Under the pieces are notes generated by a model. The model was not told the origin of the DNA and did not search any database. It worked only from the letters and a program-made list of their open reading frames with translations. DNA of 15,000 bases. It comes from Elusimicrobia bacterium RIFCSPLOWO2_01_FULL_59_12 (GTDB taxonomy: Bacteria; Elusimicrobiota; Elusimicrobia; 2-01-FULL-59-12). The stretch spans positions 10,182 to 25,181 of the forward strand of contig MGUR01000066.1 of assembly GCA_001800075.1 (NCBI GenBank), written 5' to 3'. This document shows, piece by piece, positions 1 through 9,869 of this stretch. The stretch's first letter is position 1. Each line of letters opens with the position of its first letter. The position numbers and the translations under genes are program-made.

Positions 1-1
1 G

Positions 2-820
2 ACCCGGCATCTGCGCGAAGCCGGCGCCATGCGCGGCGTGGTCTCCACCCGCGATCTGAATCCCGAGAGTTTGGTGGCCAAAGCCCAGGCGTCGCCCTCG
101 ATGAACGGGCTCGATCTGGCGAAGGCCGTCACCTGCGCCAAACCGTATCACTGGGTGCGCGAGGGCGGGCGTTGGCTGCGCCGATCGTTGGACGCCGTCC
201 CGCCGCTTCAGCCGCGAGAACACCACCGCGTGGTCGTCATGGATTTTGGAATCAAATACAATTCGCTTCGCAGTTTAAGCCTGCGGGGATGCCAGGTGCT
301 GGTGGTTCCCGCCCAGACGAAGGCCGACGAGATCCTCAAGCTCGAACCGCACGGCATTCTGGTGTCCAACGGTCCGGGCGACCCCGCTGCGGTGACCTAC
401 GGCATCCAAAGCCTTCAGCGCTTGATCGAACACACCGCCAAAGCCAAAAAAGAAAAACAAACGGTGATCATGGGGATCTGCCTCGGTCACCAGCTGCTGG
501 GGCTGGCGCTGGGGGGCAAGACCTACAAGTTGAAGTTCGGCCATCGCGGGGGGAACCACCCGGTGAAGGATCTGACCACCGGAAAAATCGAGATCACCTC
601 CCAGAACCACGGTTTCGCTGTGGACGCCAAATCCCTGCCCGGGAATGACGTCGAAGCCACCCACGTCAACCTCAATGACCAGACCTGCGAGGGCCTGCGG
701 CATAAGAAACTCCCTATTTTCGCCGTTCAATATCACCCCGAGGCCTCCCCCGGGCCGCACGACGCCAGCTATTTGTTTGATCGGTTTATTGACCAAATGA
801 AAGAAAGGATAACTAGATGA
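2..820 (+). CDS. carA: carbamoyl-phosphate synthetase small (glutaminase) subunit, 5'-truncated
   Basis: Small subunit of carbamoyl-phosphate synthetase. It hydrolyses glutamine and passes ammonia to CarB for carbamoyl phosphate, the precursor of pyrimidines and arginine. The reading frame is open from base 2 with CarA-like residues (TRHLREAGAMRGVVST), so the gene starts upstream of the window and the ATG at 29 is internal. About 272 of the usual ~370-380 residues are present. The class I glutamine amidotransferase domain begins near base 225 (RVVVMDFGIKYN). The nucleophile motif GICLGHQ has its Cys codon at 479-481, and the catalytic His/Glu pair in YHPEASPGP has its His codon at 734-736. 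carB follows after 46 bp, as is usual. The last codons (ERITR, TGA 818-820) run into an 8-bp repeat array, so the extreme C-terminus may derive from it. Identification is secure; the true start cannot be seen. Confidence 0.97.
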   Translation, partial: TRHLREAGAMRGVVSTRDLNPESLVAKAQASPSMNGLDLAKAVTCAKPYHWVREGGRWLRRSLDAVPPLQPREHHRVVVMDFGIKYNSLRSLSLRGCQVLVVPAQTKADEILKLEPHGILVSNGPGDPAAVTYGIQSLQRLIEHTAKAKKEKQTVIMGICLGHQLLGLALGGKTYKLKFGHRGGNHPVKDLTTGKIEITSQNHGFAVDAKSLPGNDVEATHVNLNDQTCEGLRHKKLPIFAVQYHPEASPGPHDASYLFDRFIDQMKERITR

Positions 821-866
821 CTAGATTACTAGTGATCAAGTCATCCAGTTATCCAGTTATCTAACG

Positions 867-868
<2 letters not shown>
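807..868. repeat. degenerate 8-bp tandem array and inverted repeat at the carA/carB junction
   Basis: Bases 813-868 read as seven consecutive 8-mers: ctagatga, ctagatta, ctagtgat, caagtcat, ccagttat, ccagttat, ctaacgat, consensus near ctagttat. Positions 1 (c) and 3 (a) are the same in all seven. The region is also an inverted repeat: 807-824 (ggataactagatgactag) pairs with 837-854 (caagtcatccagttatcc) at 16 of 18 positions around a 12-base loop. A competing smaller hairpin pairs 816-824 with 829-837. The array contains the carA stop codon and ends on the first two bases of the carB ATG, so it makes up the whole intergenic region. No Shine-Dalgarno sequence is left for carB. Its role is unknown. 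Confidence 0.75.
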
Positions 869-4211
<3,343 letters not shown>

Positions 4212-4224
4212 CGGGTTAGGATTT

Positions 4225-5328
4225 ATGGCTGAAGTCACTCTTCGAAGCGTAGTCAAAAAGATCAACGAGCACGTCATCGTTGATAAGATCAACCTGGAAG
4301 TGAAAGACCGGGAATTCGTCGTGCTGGTCGGGCCCTCCGGCTGCGGGAAAAGCACCACCTTACGAATGATCGCCGGCCTGGAAGACGTCAGCGAGGGGGA
4401 AGTGTGGATCGGCAACCGGCTGATGAACGGGGTCCCGCCCAAGAACCGCGACATCGCCATGGTTTTCCAGAACTACGCGCTCTATCCGCACATGACGGCC
4501 TACCAGAATATGGCTTTTGGGCTCAAACTGCGCAAGCATCCCAAAAAAGAGATCGACATCCGGGTGCGTGAGGCCGCCGAAATTTTAAATATCACCCATC
4601 TATTGGAACGCCGCCCGAAAGAACTCTCCGGCGGCCAGCGCCAGCGCGTCGCGGTGGGCCGGGCGATCGTGCGCAAGCCCAAGGTGTTTTTGTTTGATGA
4701 GCCGCTGTCCAACCTGGACGCCAAACTGCGCGTGCAGATGCGCACCGAGATCTCCAAACTGCACGACCGCCTCCAAACCACGATGATCTATGTCACGCAC
4801 GATCAGGTGGAGGCCATGACCATGGGGGACCGGATCTGCGTGATGAAGGATGGCGCCATTCAGCAGGTGGCCAAGCCGCTGGAGGTCTACAACCGGCCCA
4901 ACAACAAATTCGTCGCCAGTTTTATCGGCAGCCCGCCGATGAACTTCCTCGATATTCAGGTCATTAAAAAGAGCGGCCACCTCTGGCTGGATGAGGGGAA
5001 ATTCAGTCTCCAAGTTCTGCCCGCCATGGAACAGCCGCTGGACAGCTATGTCGGCCAGACGCTCACCATGGGCATGCGCCCGGAAGATATTTACGACCGG
5101 GTCTATGCCGTCAACACCGTCACCCGCGGCCGCACCGCGACCTGCACGGTGGAAGTCGTGGAACCCATGGGCAGCGAAATTCTGCTTTATTTGAATACGG
5201 GGAAGAACACCCTCGTCGCCCGCGTGGAGCCCTTCAGCGAGGCCAAAGTCAACCAGGAAATCGAACTGGTCTTCAACATGGAAAAAATCCACCTCTTCGA
5301 CAAACAGAGCCAAGCACGAATCCTCTAG
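4225..5328 (+). CDS. ugpC: ABC transporter ATP-binding protein, MalK/UgpC/MsmX family
   Basis: Cytoplasmic ATPase that would power an ABC importer for carbohydrates or glycerol phosphate. The 367-residue length is typical of this family. Visible motifs are Walker A GPSGCGKST (36-44), the Q-loop in FQNYALYPHMT (Q82), signature LSGGQ (134-138), Walker B VFLFDEP with D158/E159, and H-loop VTHDQ (H192). A TOBE-type regulatory region follows from about residue 235, typical of MalK-like subunits. The ATG at 4225 is chosen because MAEVTLRSV is the family N-terminus. The frame is open further upstream to an ATG at 4126, but that extension is only translated repeat. The Shine-Dalgarno is weak and close (agga, 4218-4221). 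No permease or binding-protein gene lies nearby, so this is an orphan ATPase that may serve several importers, as MsmX does in Bacillus. The family is certain; substrate and symbol are not. Confidence 0.9.
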   Translation: MAEVTLRSVVKKINEHVIVDKINLEVKDREFVVLVGPSGCGKSTTLRMIAGLEDVSEGEVWIGNRLMNGVPPKNRDIAMVFQNYALYPHMTAYQNMAFGLKLRKHPKKEIDIRVREAAEILNITHLLERRPKELSGGQRQRVAVGRAIVRKPKVFLFDEPLSNLDAKLRVQMRTEISKLHDRLQTTMIYVTHDQVEAMTMGDRICVMKDGAIQQVAKPLEVYNRPNNKFVASFIGSPPMNFLDIQVIKKSGHLWLDEGKFSLQVLPAMEQPLDSYVGQTLTMGMRPEDIYDRVYAVNTVTRGRTATCTVEVVEPMGSEILLYLNTGKNTLVARVEPFSEAKVNQEIELVFNMEKIHLFDKQSQARIL

Positions 5329-5340
5329 CCGGGAGCCGGA

Positions 5341-5410
5341 GGGGACGTCATGAACTTACCGAACTTTTCGGAAGATGAGACAATAAGTTCGATAGGTTCA
5401 CTACGTCCCC
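5341..5410. repeat. 70-bp imperfect palindromic element (REP/MITE-like)
   Basis: Two 26-base arms, 5341-5366 and 5385-5410, are inverted repeats with 22 of 26 positions matching. They surround an 18-base centre (5367-5384). The outer ends are perfect: ggggacgt at 5341-5348 and acgtcccc at 5403-5410. The inner ends are also perfect: cgaactt and aagttcg. A small inner hairpin ccgaa/ttcgg lies at 5359-5371. The element starts 12 bp after the ugpC stop and ends 27 bp before the hemerythrin start. It looks like a non-autonomous palindromic repeat, perhaps mobilised by an IS200/Y1-type transposase encoded elsewhere. As RNA it would fold into a long hairpin and could separate the two genes' transcripts. 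No transposase or clear target duplication is visible. Confidence 0.8.
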
Positions 5411-5437
5411 CAAGTGCAAATACATAAGGAGATTCGA

Positions 5438-5878
5438 ATGTCGGACAAAACGATCACGCAGTACTACAGCGACGACCACGACCGGCTGGACGGTCTCTTC
5501 GGCCAGTTCCAGGCCCTCAAGAAGAGCGACGCCGCCAACGCCCGGAAATGCTTCGGCCAATTCAAGGCCGGCCTCGAACGCCACATGGCCTGGGAAGAAG
5601 AAATCCTCTTCCCCGATTTTGAGGCCAAGACCGGCATGCGCGACGCGGGTCCTACCCAGGTGATGCGGATGGAACATCAACAGATCCGGCAGCTTCTCGG
5701 TTCGATAGCGGCCCACCAAGGCGTGGGGACCGAACCGGAAGAGACCCAACTGCTCGAGACGCTCGGCTCCCACAATCAAAAGGAGGAGCAAATCCTTTAC
5801 CCGGCGATCGATCAGCGCGTATCGGCCGAGGAACGCCGCGGAATCTATTTGCGGATGGAGACGGTCGCGGCGCCTTAA
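5438..5878 (+). CDS. hemerythrin-like (HHE domain) protein
   Basis: A 146-residue, all-helical protein of the hemerythrin/HHE family. Such proteins bind a non-haem di-iron centre and act in O2 or NO sensing, iron handling or stress response; the role of this one cannot be told. The ligand pattern is complete: H14 (DDHDRL), H49 with E53 (HMAWE), H80 (MEHQQ), and H112 with E116 (HNQKE), that is, two HxxxE motifs plus two further His. There is no signal peptide, so it should be cytoplasmic. The start at ATG 5438 has a good Shine-Dalgarno (aggag, 5427-5431) six bases upstream. An in-frame GTG at 5414 lacks one and abuts the palindromic element, so it was not used. The gene stands alone between the palindrome and a structured intergenic region and has no evident partner. 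Confidence 0.88.
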   Translation: MSDKTITQYYSDDHDRLDGLFGQFQALKKSDAANARKCFGQFKAGLERHMAWEEEILFPDFEAKTGMRDAGPTQVMRMEHQQIRQLLGSIAAHQGVGTEPEETQLLETLGSHNQKEEQILYPAIDQRVSAEERRGIYLRMETVAAP

Positions 5879-5998
5879 TGGGCCCACAGCCCAAGGTGCC
5901 AACAGCACCAGTTCCTTCCTGGGCCGTCCGGCCCGATAATTTAGCCTTCCGGACTATTTCGCCGCCCGCTTAAACCTCTTAAAATATACCGTGAGCTT
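5879..5998 (+). promoter_or_regulatory. intergenic region with stacked potential hairpins; possible structured leader or terminator
   Basis: This 120-bp gap can form three GC-rich hairpins in a row: gggc/gccc (5880-5883 with 5889-5892), ggtgc/gcacc (5895-5899 with 5905-5909, loop caaca), and gggcc/ggccc (5921-5925 with 5930-5934). After them come unpaired-looking stretches (gataatttagcc, ggactatttcgcc) and then an AT-rich segment with a weak -10-like taaaat (5980-5985). No U-run follows the hairpins, so an intrinsic terminator is not convincing. It matches no riboswitch class that I recognise. It could be the end of the hemerythrin transcript, the leader of the next gene, or a repeat. Confidence 0.25.
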
Positions 5999-7480
5999 AT
6001 GCCTAAATGCCTGGTTTGCCTGATTGCCCTGCTTCTAATCCTCCGCCTGACAGCGGACCCGGTCGCGGCGTCCGGCTCTGCGCACCCCCGCGTCCATTCG
6101 GCGACCCGCCTGACGGAAAAATCCGTTTTTGAATCGCAAGCGCTGAATCTTCTTGGCACGTCCTACCCGCGTCCCCGCGGCATGAACGCGTCTGTAACCG
6201 TTGACCAGAACCGCCGGATTATAGGCGGGCTGGAGGCGCTTGGCCTCCGGTGGGGCGGGACAGGTTTCCCGGGCTACGAGGCGTCCGGGATGATAGATGG
6301 GCCGAAGAATGATTCTTCCGTCGCCCCGCTCCCGCAAAGAGTCAGGTCGTTATTATTGGGAATCCTGGTGAGAAACGATCCGCTCCGCCGCGTGGAGTTC
6401 CTGGAATCCCAGCTGGAACATATCGATTGGAGGCAGCGGATAGGGTTTTTTCAAAGTTTGTTCTGGCTGAGCGATTGGGAGAATGTTTACGGGCTGATGG
6501 AGGACGTATTTCTCCCGCAGAGCGACGAAGCCCTTGACGTCCAGGAGCACTTGCTGATGTCCATGCTGACCGATCTCACGGGCCGGTCCCTGCTGGTGTT
6601 TTCCGAGCTTCTCCGGCAATTGCCCGTCCAAGCGGTCGATCAAATCGCCGGTTTTTTATCGGTGAAGGTCGGGCATTTCGGCCTTGACCAAGCGCTGTTG
6701 CGCGCGCAGGCGGGGTCCAGAGTCCGCGCCATCATGATGGATCAAAATGTCTCGTTGGAAAGGAGACACGCGGAATCGGCTCAGATCTATGATGCGCTCG
6801 AGCTCTATTTTTTGACGGATGGAAACGAAGAACTCAGGGCGATGGCGGATATTCCGCGCGCCCTGTCGGTTCTTCATGAGTTGACCGCGAAACGCCTGCG
6901 AAAAGAGGACGTCAGCGCCAACGCCGGGAACGCGGCCGGCCAGATGTATCAAAAAGGCGTCGCCGCGCTGGACCAGCGGCTGGCTTCTCTTCAAGGCGAA
7001 AGCGCGATAGAGCGCTCTGTTTTGCTGGAGCACGTGGTGGATCTGGATCAGACCTACGCCGGCTTTCTGGCGCATGTCCCGGGCGCCGATCCCGCCCCTT
7101 ATCGAAGGCGGGTCGACGAACGGAAAGCCGAACTCGCACGGATAAAGGCCGACATGCTGAAAAAGCTGAAAATATCCGGCGATGACGAAGGGATGCGAGG
7201 TTCCTTCCCGGGATCAAAGCTTATCATGCAGTCGGGTCTGGACATCCGGTCGGGCGGCGACGACCGGCTCCTCATCACCTCGGGCGGGGCGGGGCGGGCC
7301 CCTGTCGACATTCGAAATCAATTGGATGCGCCGCGTGACATCCCGGGCGCCGCCCTGGCCATTCTGGGAGCGATGGGGCTGGGAACGTTGATTCATTCGG
7401 GACGGCGCTTTCACCGGAATCCCCGGCCTCGGGACGGCGCGCCGGTTTTTCTGAACAGACCCCTGCGAAGCGCAGCGTAA
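5999..7480 (+). CDS. exported protein of unknown family
   Basis: I do not recognise this 493-residue protein. It begins with a good signal peptide: MPK, a hydrophobic core CLVCLIALLLILRL, and a likely cleavage after VAA at residue 24. There is no lipobox, so it should be exported to the periplasm, surface or medium. The middle is rich in Leu, Glu and Arg with helical character and no repeats or enzyme motif that I can name. Near the C-terminus a Gly/Ala/Leu-rich hydrophobic stretch (about 446-465, IPGAALAILGAMGLGTLIHS) is followed by basic residues (GRRFHRNPRPR), which could be a membrane anchor. The start at 5999 is chosen for the signal peptide; the Shine-Dalgarno is poor (gtgag). Codon use resembles the neighbours. 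It lies between hemerythrin and nrdR, but no functional link is evident. Confidence 0.75.
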   Translation: MPKCLVCLIALLLILRLTADPVAASGSAHPRVHSATRLTEKSVFESQALNLLGTSYPRPRGMNASVTVDQNRRIIGGLEALGLRWGGTGFPGYEASGMIDGPKNDSSVAPLPQRVRSLLLGILVRNDPLRRVEFLESQLEHIDWRQRIGFFQSLFWLSDWENVYGLMEDVFLPQSDEALDVQEHLLMSMLTDLTGRSLLVFSELLRQLPVQAVDQIAGFLSVKVGHFGLDQALLRAQAGSRVRAIMMDQNVSLERRHAESAQIYDALELYFLTDGNEELRAMADIPRALSVLHELTAKRLRKEDVSANAGNAAGQMYQKGVAALDQRLASLQGESAIERSVLLEHVVDLDQTYAGFLAHVPGADPAPYRRRVDERKAELARIKADMLKKLKISGDDEGMRGSFPGSKLIMQSGLDIRSGGDDRLLITSGGAGRAPVDIRNQLDAPRDIPGAALAILGAMGLGTLIHSGRRFHRNPRPRDGAPVFLNRPLRSAA

Positions 7481-7505
7481 GCGATCCATGATTTGATCCG
7501 CCCGC

Positions 7506-7535
7506 TTGACCCCCACTATATCTAGTTGCTATAGT
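7506..7535 (+). promoter_or_regulatory. sigma-70-type promoter of nrdR
   Basis: TTGACC at 7506-7511 and TATAGT at 7530-7535 are separated by 18 bp. Each differs from the consensus hexamer at a single position. Transcription would start near 7542, giving a leader of roughly 35 bases before the nrdR ATG. This is the clearest promoter in the window and probably drives the downstream nucleotide-metabolism genes as well. Confidence 0.6.
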
Positions 7536-7559
7536 AGTCCCGTCGTCTACCGGTTGTAG
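7513..7559 (+). promoter_or_regulatory. putative NrdR operator (NrdR box) with a degenerate second site
   Basis: The known NrdR box is close to acaCwAtATaTwGtgt and usually occurs as a tandem pair about 31-33 bp apart. Here the core CTATATCTAG (7516-7525) matches 9 of 10 core positions, is itself near-palindromic, and sits between the -35 and -10 of the nrdR promoter. A second, weaker site CTACCGGTTG (7547-7556) matches 6 of 10 and starts exactly 31 bp after the first. Box, spacing and location directly ahead of nrdR all fit autorepression. Confidence 0.5.
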
Positions 7560-7575
7560 CCCTCTTTATCCCCTT

Positions 7576-8118
7576 ATGAAATGTCCCTACTGCGGTAACG
7601 AGCAGGATCGCGTTCTCGACTCCCGCCCCCTGGATGGCGCCAGCGTCATCCGCCGCCGCCGCGTGTGCCAGTCCTGCCATAAACGCTTTACCACCTACGA
7701 ACGCCTCGAAAATGTCCCGCTGATGGTGTCCAAGTCGGACGGCCGGCTGGAGACGTTCAGCCGCGAGAAACTGCGCGAAGGCATCAGCCGGGCGTGCGAG
7801 AAACGCCCCATCCCCGCCGACGCCGTTGAGCGCCTCGTTTCGGAAATCGAGTACGAACTTCAAGATTACCTGATGCAGGTCCCCTCCCATGTCATCGGCG
7901 AGAAAGTCCTCCAGAAACTCCTCAAGCTGGATCATGTCGCCTACGTGCGTTTCGCCTCCGTGTACCGGCAGTTCCAGGACGCCGACGCCTTCCTCCAGGA
8001 GCTGGAAAAGCTGAAAAAGGCGGGCGTCAAGCCGGACCCCGATTTTCACCCCGGTCGGGGCCGCAAAAGTCTCAAGCTGAAAAAAGCCGTCAAAGTGAAG
8101 GAAGAGGCGGTCGGATGA
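7576..8118 (+). CDS. nrdR: transcriptional repressor NrdR
   Basis: Zinc-finger/ATP-cone repressor of ribonucleotide reductase genes. It senses the ATP/dATP balance. The N-terminal zinc ribbon is clear: CPYCG at residues 3-7 and CQSCHKRFTTYE from residue 32, with the conserved RRRR stretch between them. The ATP-cone domain covers about 47-137 (MVSKSDGRLETFSREKL ... VAYVRFASVYRQFQD). The protein has 180 residues against about 150-160 normally. The extra length is a basic C-terminal tail (about 155-180, rich in Lys, Arg and Val). The start at 7576 gives the canonical MKCPYCG; no Shine-Dalgarno is visible in the short leader. The stop overlaps the dcd start (ATGA at 8115-8118). A likely NrdR operator lies in its own promoter. 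No ribonucleotide reductase gene is in the window. Confidence 0.96.
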   Translation: MKCPYCGNEQDRVLDSRPLDGASVIRRRRVCQSCHKRFTTYERLENVPLMVSKSDGRLETFSREKLREGISRACEKRPIPADAVERLVSEIEYELQDYLMQVPSHVIGEKVLQKLLKLDHVAYVRFASVYRQFQDADAFLQELEKLKKAGVKPDPDFHPGRGRKSLKLKKAVKVKEEAVG

Positions 8119-8696
8119 TCAAGCCCGACCGCTGGATCATTCAGATGGCGAAGGAAAAAGGAATGATCGAGCCGTTTGAACCCCGGCAGATCAAAGAAAT
8201 CCGTACGGGATCCGGGCTGAAAAAAGTGATTTCCTACGGCGTTTCTTCCTACGGCTACGACATCCGCGCAGACAACGTTTTCAAGATTCTGGATCCCGCG
8301 CAGCAGGGAGGCGGGGTCAATGACCCCAAGGATTTCGATTTTTCCGGATTCAAGGAATACAAAGGCGATGTCTGCCAGATCCCGGCGCACGGGATGGCGA
8401 TCGTCCAATCCTTGGAGTATTTCCGCATCCCGCGGGAGGTGCTGGTGGTCTGCTTTGGGAAGTCGACCTATGCCCGTTGCGGCGTTCAGGTGTCGATCGC
8501 GCCCTTGGAACCGGAGTGGGAGGGGCGGTTGACGTTCTCGATCACCAACACCGCCGGCCGACCGGCGAAAGTCTATGCCCATGAAGGCATCGCCCAGATT
8601 TTGTTCCTGGAATCGGATGACGTCTGCCAGGTTTCCTACGCCGACAAGCAAGGGAAATACCAGAAGCAGACTGTGCTCACACCCCCCAAAGTCTAA
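8115..8696 (+). CDS. dcd: dCTP deaminase-like protein lacking the catalytic glutamate
   Basis: Member of the dCTP deaminase/dUTPase trimer superfamily. Dcd normally converts dCTP to dUTP for dTTP synthesis. The 193-residue length and sequence (DRWIIQMAKEKGMIEPFEP, ISYGVSSYGYDIR, FGKSTYARCGVQV, PLEPEWEGRLTF, PAKVYAHEGIAQILF, SYADKQGKYQKQ) fit the family along its whole length. By my gap-free alignment with E. coli Dcd between the R and N landmarks, S117 and R121 correspond to S111 and R115, but the catalytic base E138 is replaced by S142 (TCG, 8538-8540). The C-terminal motif is also altered: TVLTPP where QGIT/QGVT is usual. The protein could be inactive, a dCTP/dUTP-binding regulator, or use another base. 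It is translationally coupled to nrdR by an ATGA overlap, with aggaagagg upstream. The family is sure; the activity is doubtful. Confidence 0.9.
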   Translation: MIKPDRWIIQMAKEKGMIEPFEPRQIKEIRTGSGLKKVISYGVSSYGYDIRADNVFKILDPAQQGGGVNDPKDFDFSGFKEYKGDVCQIPAHGMAIVQSLEYFRIPREVLVVCFGKSTYARCGVQVSIAPLEPEWEGRLTFSITNTAGRPAKVYAHEGIAQILFLESDDVCQVSYADKQGKYQKQTVLTPPKV

Positions 8697-8708
8697 CAAG
8701 GAGGCCAC

Positions 8709-9869
8709 ATGGCGTTTTTTGTAGGGCGCGACCGCGAGGCGCGCCGGGCGTATGGGTTCGATGAAATCGCGCTGGTGCCGGGCGCCGTCACGGTGAACCC
8801 GGAAGAAGTGGAGCTGTTCACGGCGATCGGGTCCGTCAAGCTGGAAATCCCTTTCATGGCCAGCGCGATGGACGGGGTGGTGGATTCCAGATTCGCCGTT
8901 TCGATGGGCAAGCAGGGCGGCCTGGCCGTTCTGAACCTGGACGGGATCCACTCCCGCTATGACAATGTGGATGAGGTCTACGAGAAGATCGCGGCCGCTC
9001 CGCCGGAAGCGGCCACCGAGCTGGTCCAGAAGCTTTACAAGGAGCCGGTCAAAGAGAATTTAATCGCCCAGCGCGTCAAGGAAATCAAAAAAGGCGGCGT
9101 CGCGGCCGCCGTCTCCTGCATCCCGATGAACGCCGAGAAGTTCGCCCCGATCGCGCAGGCGGCGGGCGCCGACCTGTTTTTCGTCCAATCCACCGTCGCC
9201 ACCGTCCGGCATATCGCCTCCAAGTACAAAGTCGTTGATCTCACCCAGCTGATCAAGTCGCTCAAGATCCCCGTCGTCGTTGGCAACACGGTGAGCTACT
9301 CAGCCTGCCTGGAACTGATGGATACCGGCTGCGCCGCGATCCTGGTGGGCGTCGGTCCGGGGGCCGCCTGCACGTCGCGGGGCGTCCTGGGCATCGGGGT
9401 CCCCCAGGTCACGGCGACGGTGGACTGCGCCGCCGCGCGCGACTTTTACTTCAAGAAGACCGGCCGGTACGTATCGATCATCACCGACGGCGGCATGAAC
9501 ATGGGCGGGGAAATCTGCAAGGCCTTCGCCTCGGGAGCGGACGCGGTCATGGTCGGCTCCGCGTTCGCCCGCGCCAAAGAAGCGCCGGGCCGGGGCTATC
9601 ACTGGGGCATGGCGACGCCGCACCACAACCTGCCGCGCGGCACGCGCATTCACGTCGGCACGTCCGGGAGCCTGGAAGAGATCCTCTACGGGCCCGCCCG
9701 CACCGATGACGGCACGCAGAACCTGGTCGGCGCACTGCGCACCTGCATGGGCACGGTGGGCGCCCGCAACATCAAGGAGATGCAGCTCACGGAGCTGATC
9801 ATCGCCCCGGCGATCCAGCACGAGGGGAAAATATTCCAGAAAGCGCAGCGCGTCGGGATGGGCAAATGA
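8709..9869 (+). CDS. guaB3: GuaB3-family IMP dehydrogenase-related protein
   Basis: A 386-residue TIM-barrel protein of the IMP dehydrogenase/GMP reductase superfamily. It carries the catalytic loop GPGAACTSRG (Cys221), the phosphate-binding segment DGGMNMGGEICKAFASGADAVMVGSAFA (from about residue 260), and the N-terminal LVPG...PFMASAMDGV. It has no room for the tandem CBS domains of ordinary GuaB, and the sequence matches the GuaB3 type known from actinobacteria and cyanobacteria, for which IMP dehydrogenase activity has been reported in cyanobacteria. It lies directly ahead of guaA with a 4-bp overlap, so it most likely makes XMP from IMP here. The start at 8709 has an excellent Shine-Dalgarno (aaggagg, 8698-8704). 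A GMP reductase role is possible but fits the context less well. Confidence 0.9.
   Translation: MAFFVGRDREARRAYGFDEIALVPGAVTVNPEEVELFTAIGSVKLEIPFMASAMDGVVDSRFAVSMGKQGGLAVLNLDGIHSRYDNVDEVYEKIAAAPPEAATELVQKLYKEPVKENLIAQRVKEIKKGGVAAAVSCIPMNAEKFAPIAQAAGADLFFVQSTVATVRHIASKYKVVDLTQLIKSLKIPVVVGNTVSYSACLELMDTGCAAILVGVGPGAACTSRGVLGIGVPQVTATVDCAAARDFYFKKTGRYVSIITDGGMNMGGEICKAFASGADAVMVGSAFARAKEAPGRGYHWGMATPHHNLPRGTRIHVGTSGSLEEILYGPARTDDGTQNLVGALRTCMGTVGARNIKEMQLTELIIAPAIQHEGKIFQKAQRVGMGK

Noticed and set aside
5414..5437. GTG start 24 bp upstream of the hemerythrin gene
   Set aside because: No ribosome-binding site, whereas the ATG at 5438 has aggag at good spacing.
5921..5942. Intrinsic terminator after the hemerythrin gene
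   Set aside because: The gggcc/ggccc hairpin is followed by gataattt, not a run of T.
7330..7420. PEP-CTERM-like sorting signal at the end of the exported protein
   Set aside because: The hydrophobic stretch and Arg residues are suggestive, but there is no PEP motif and about 25 residues follow the Arg cluster.
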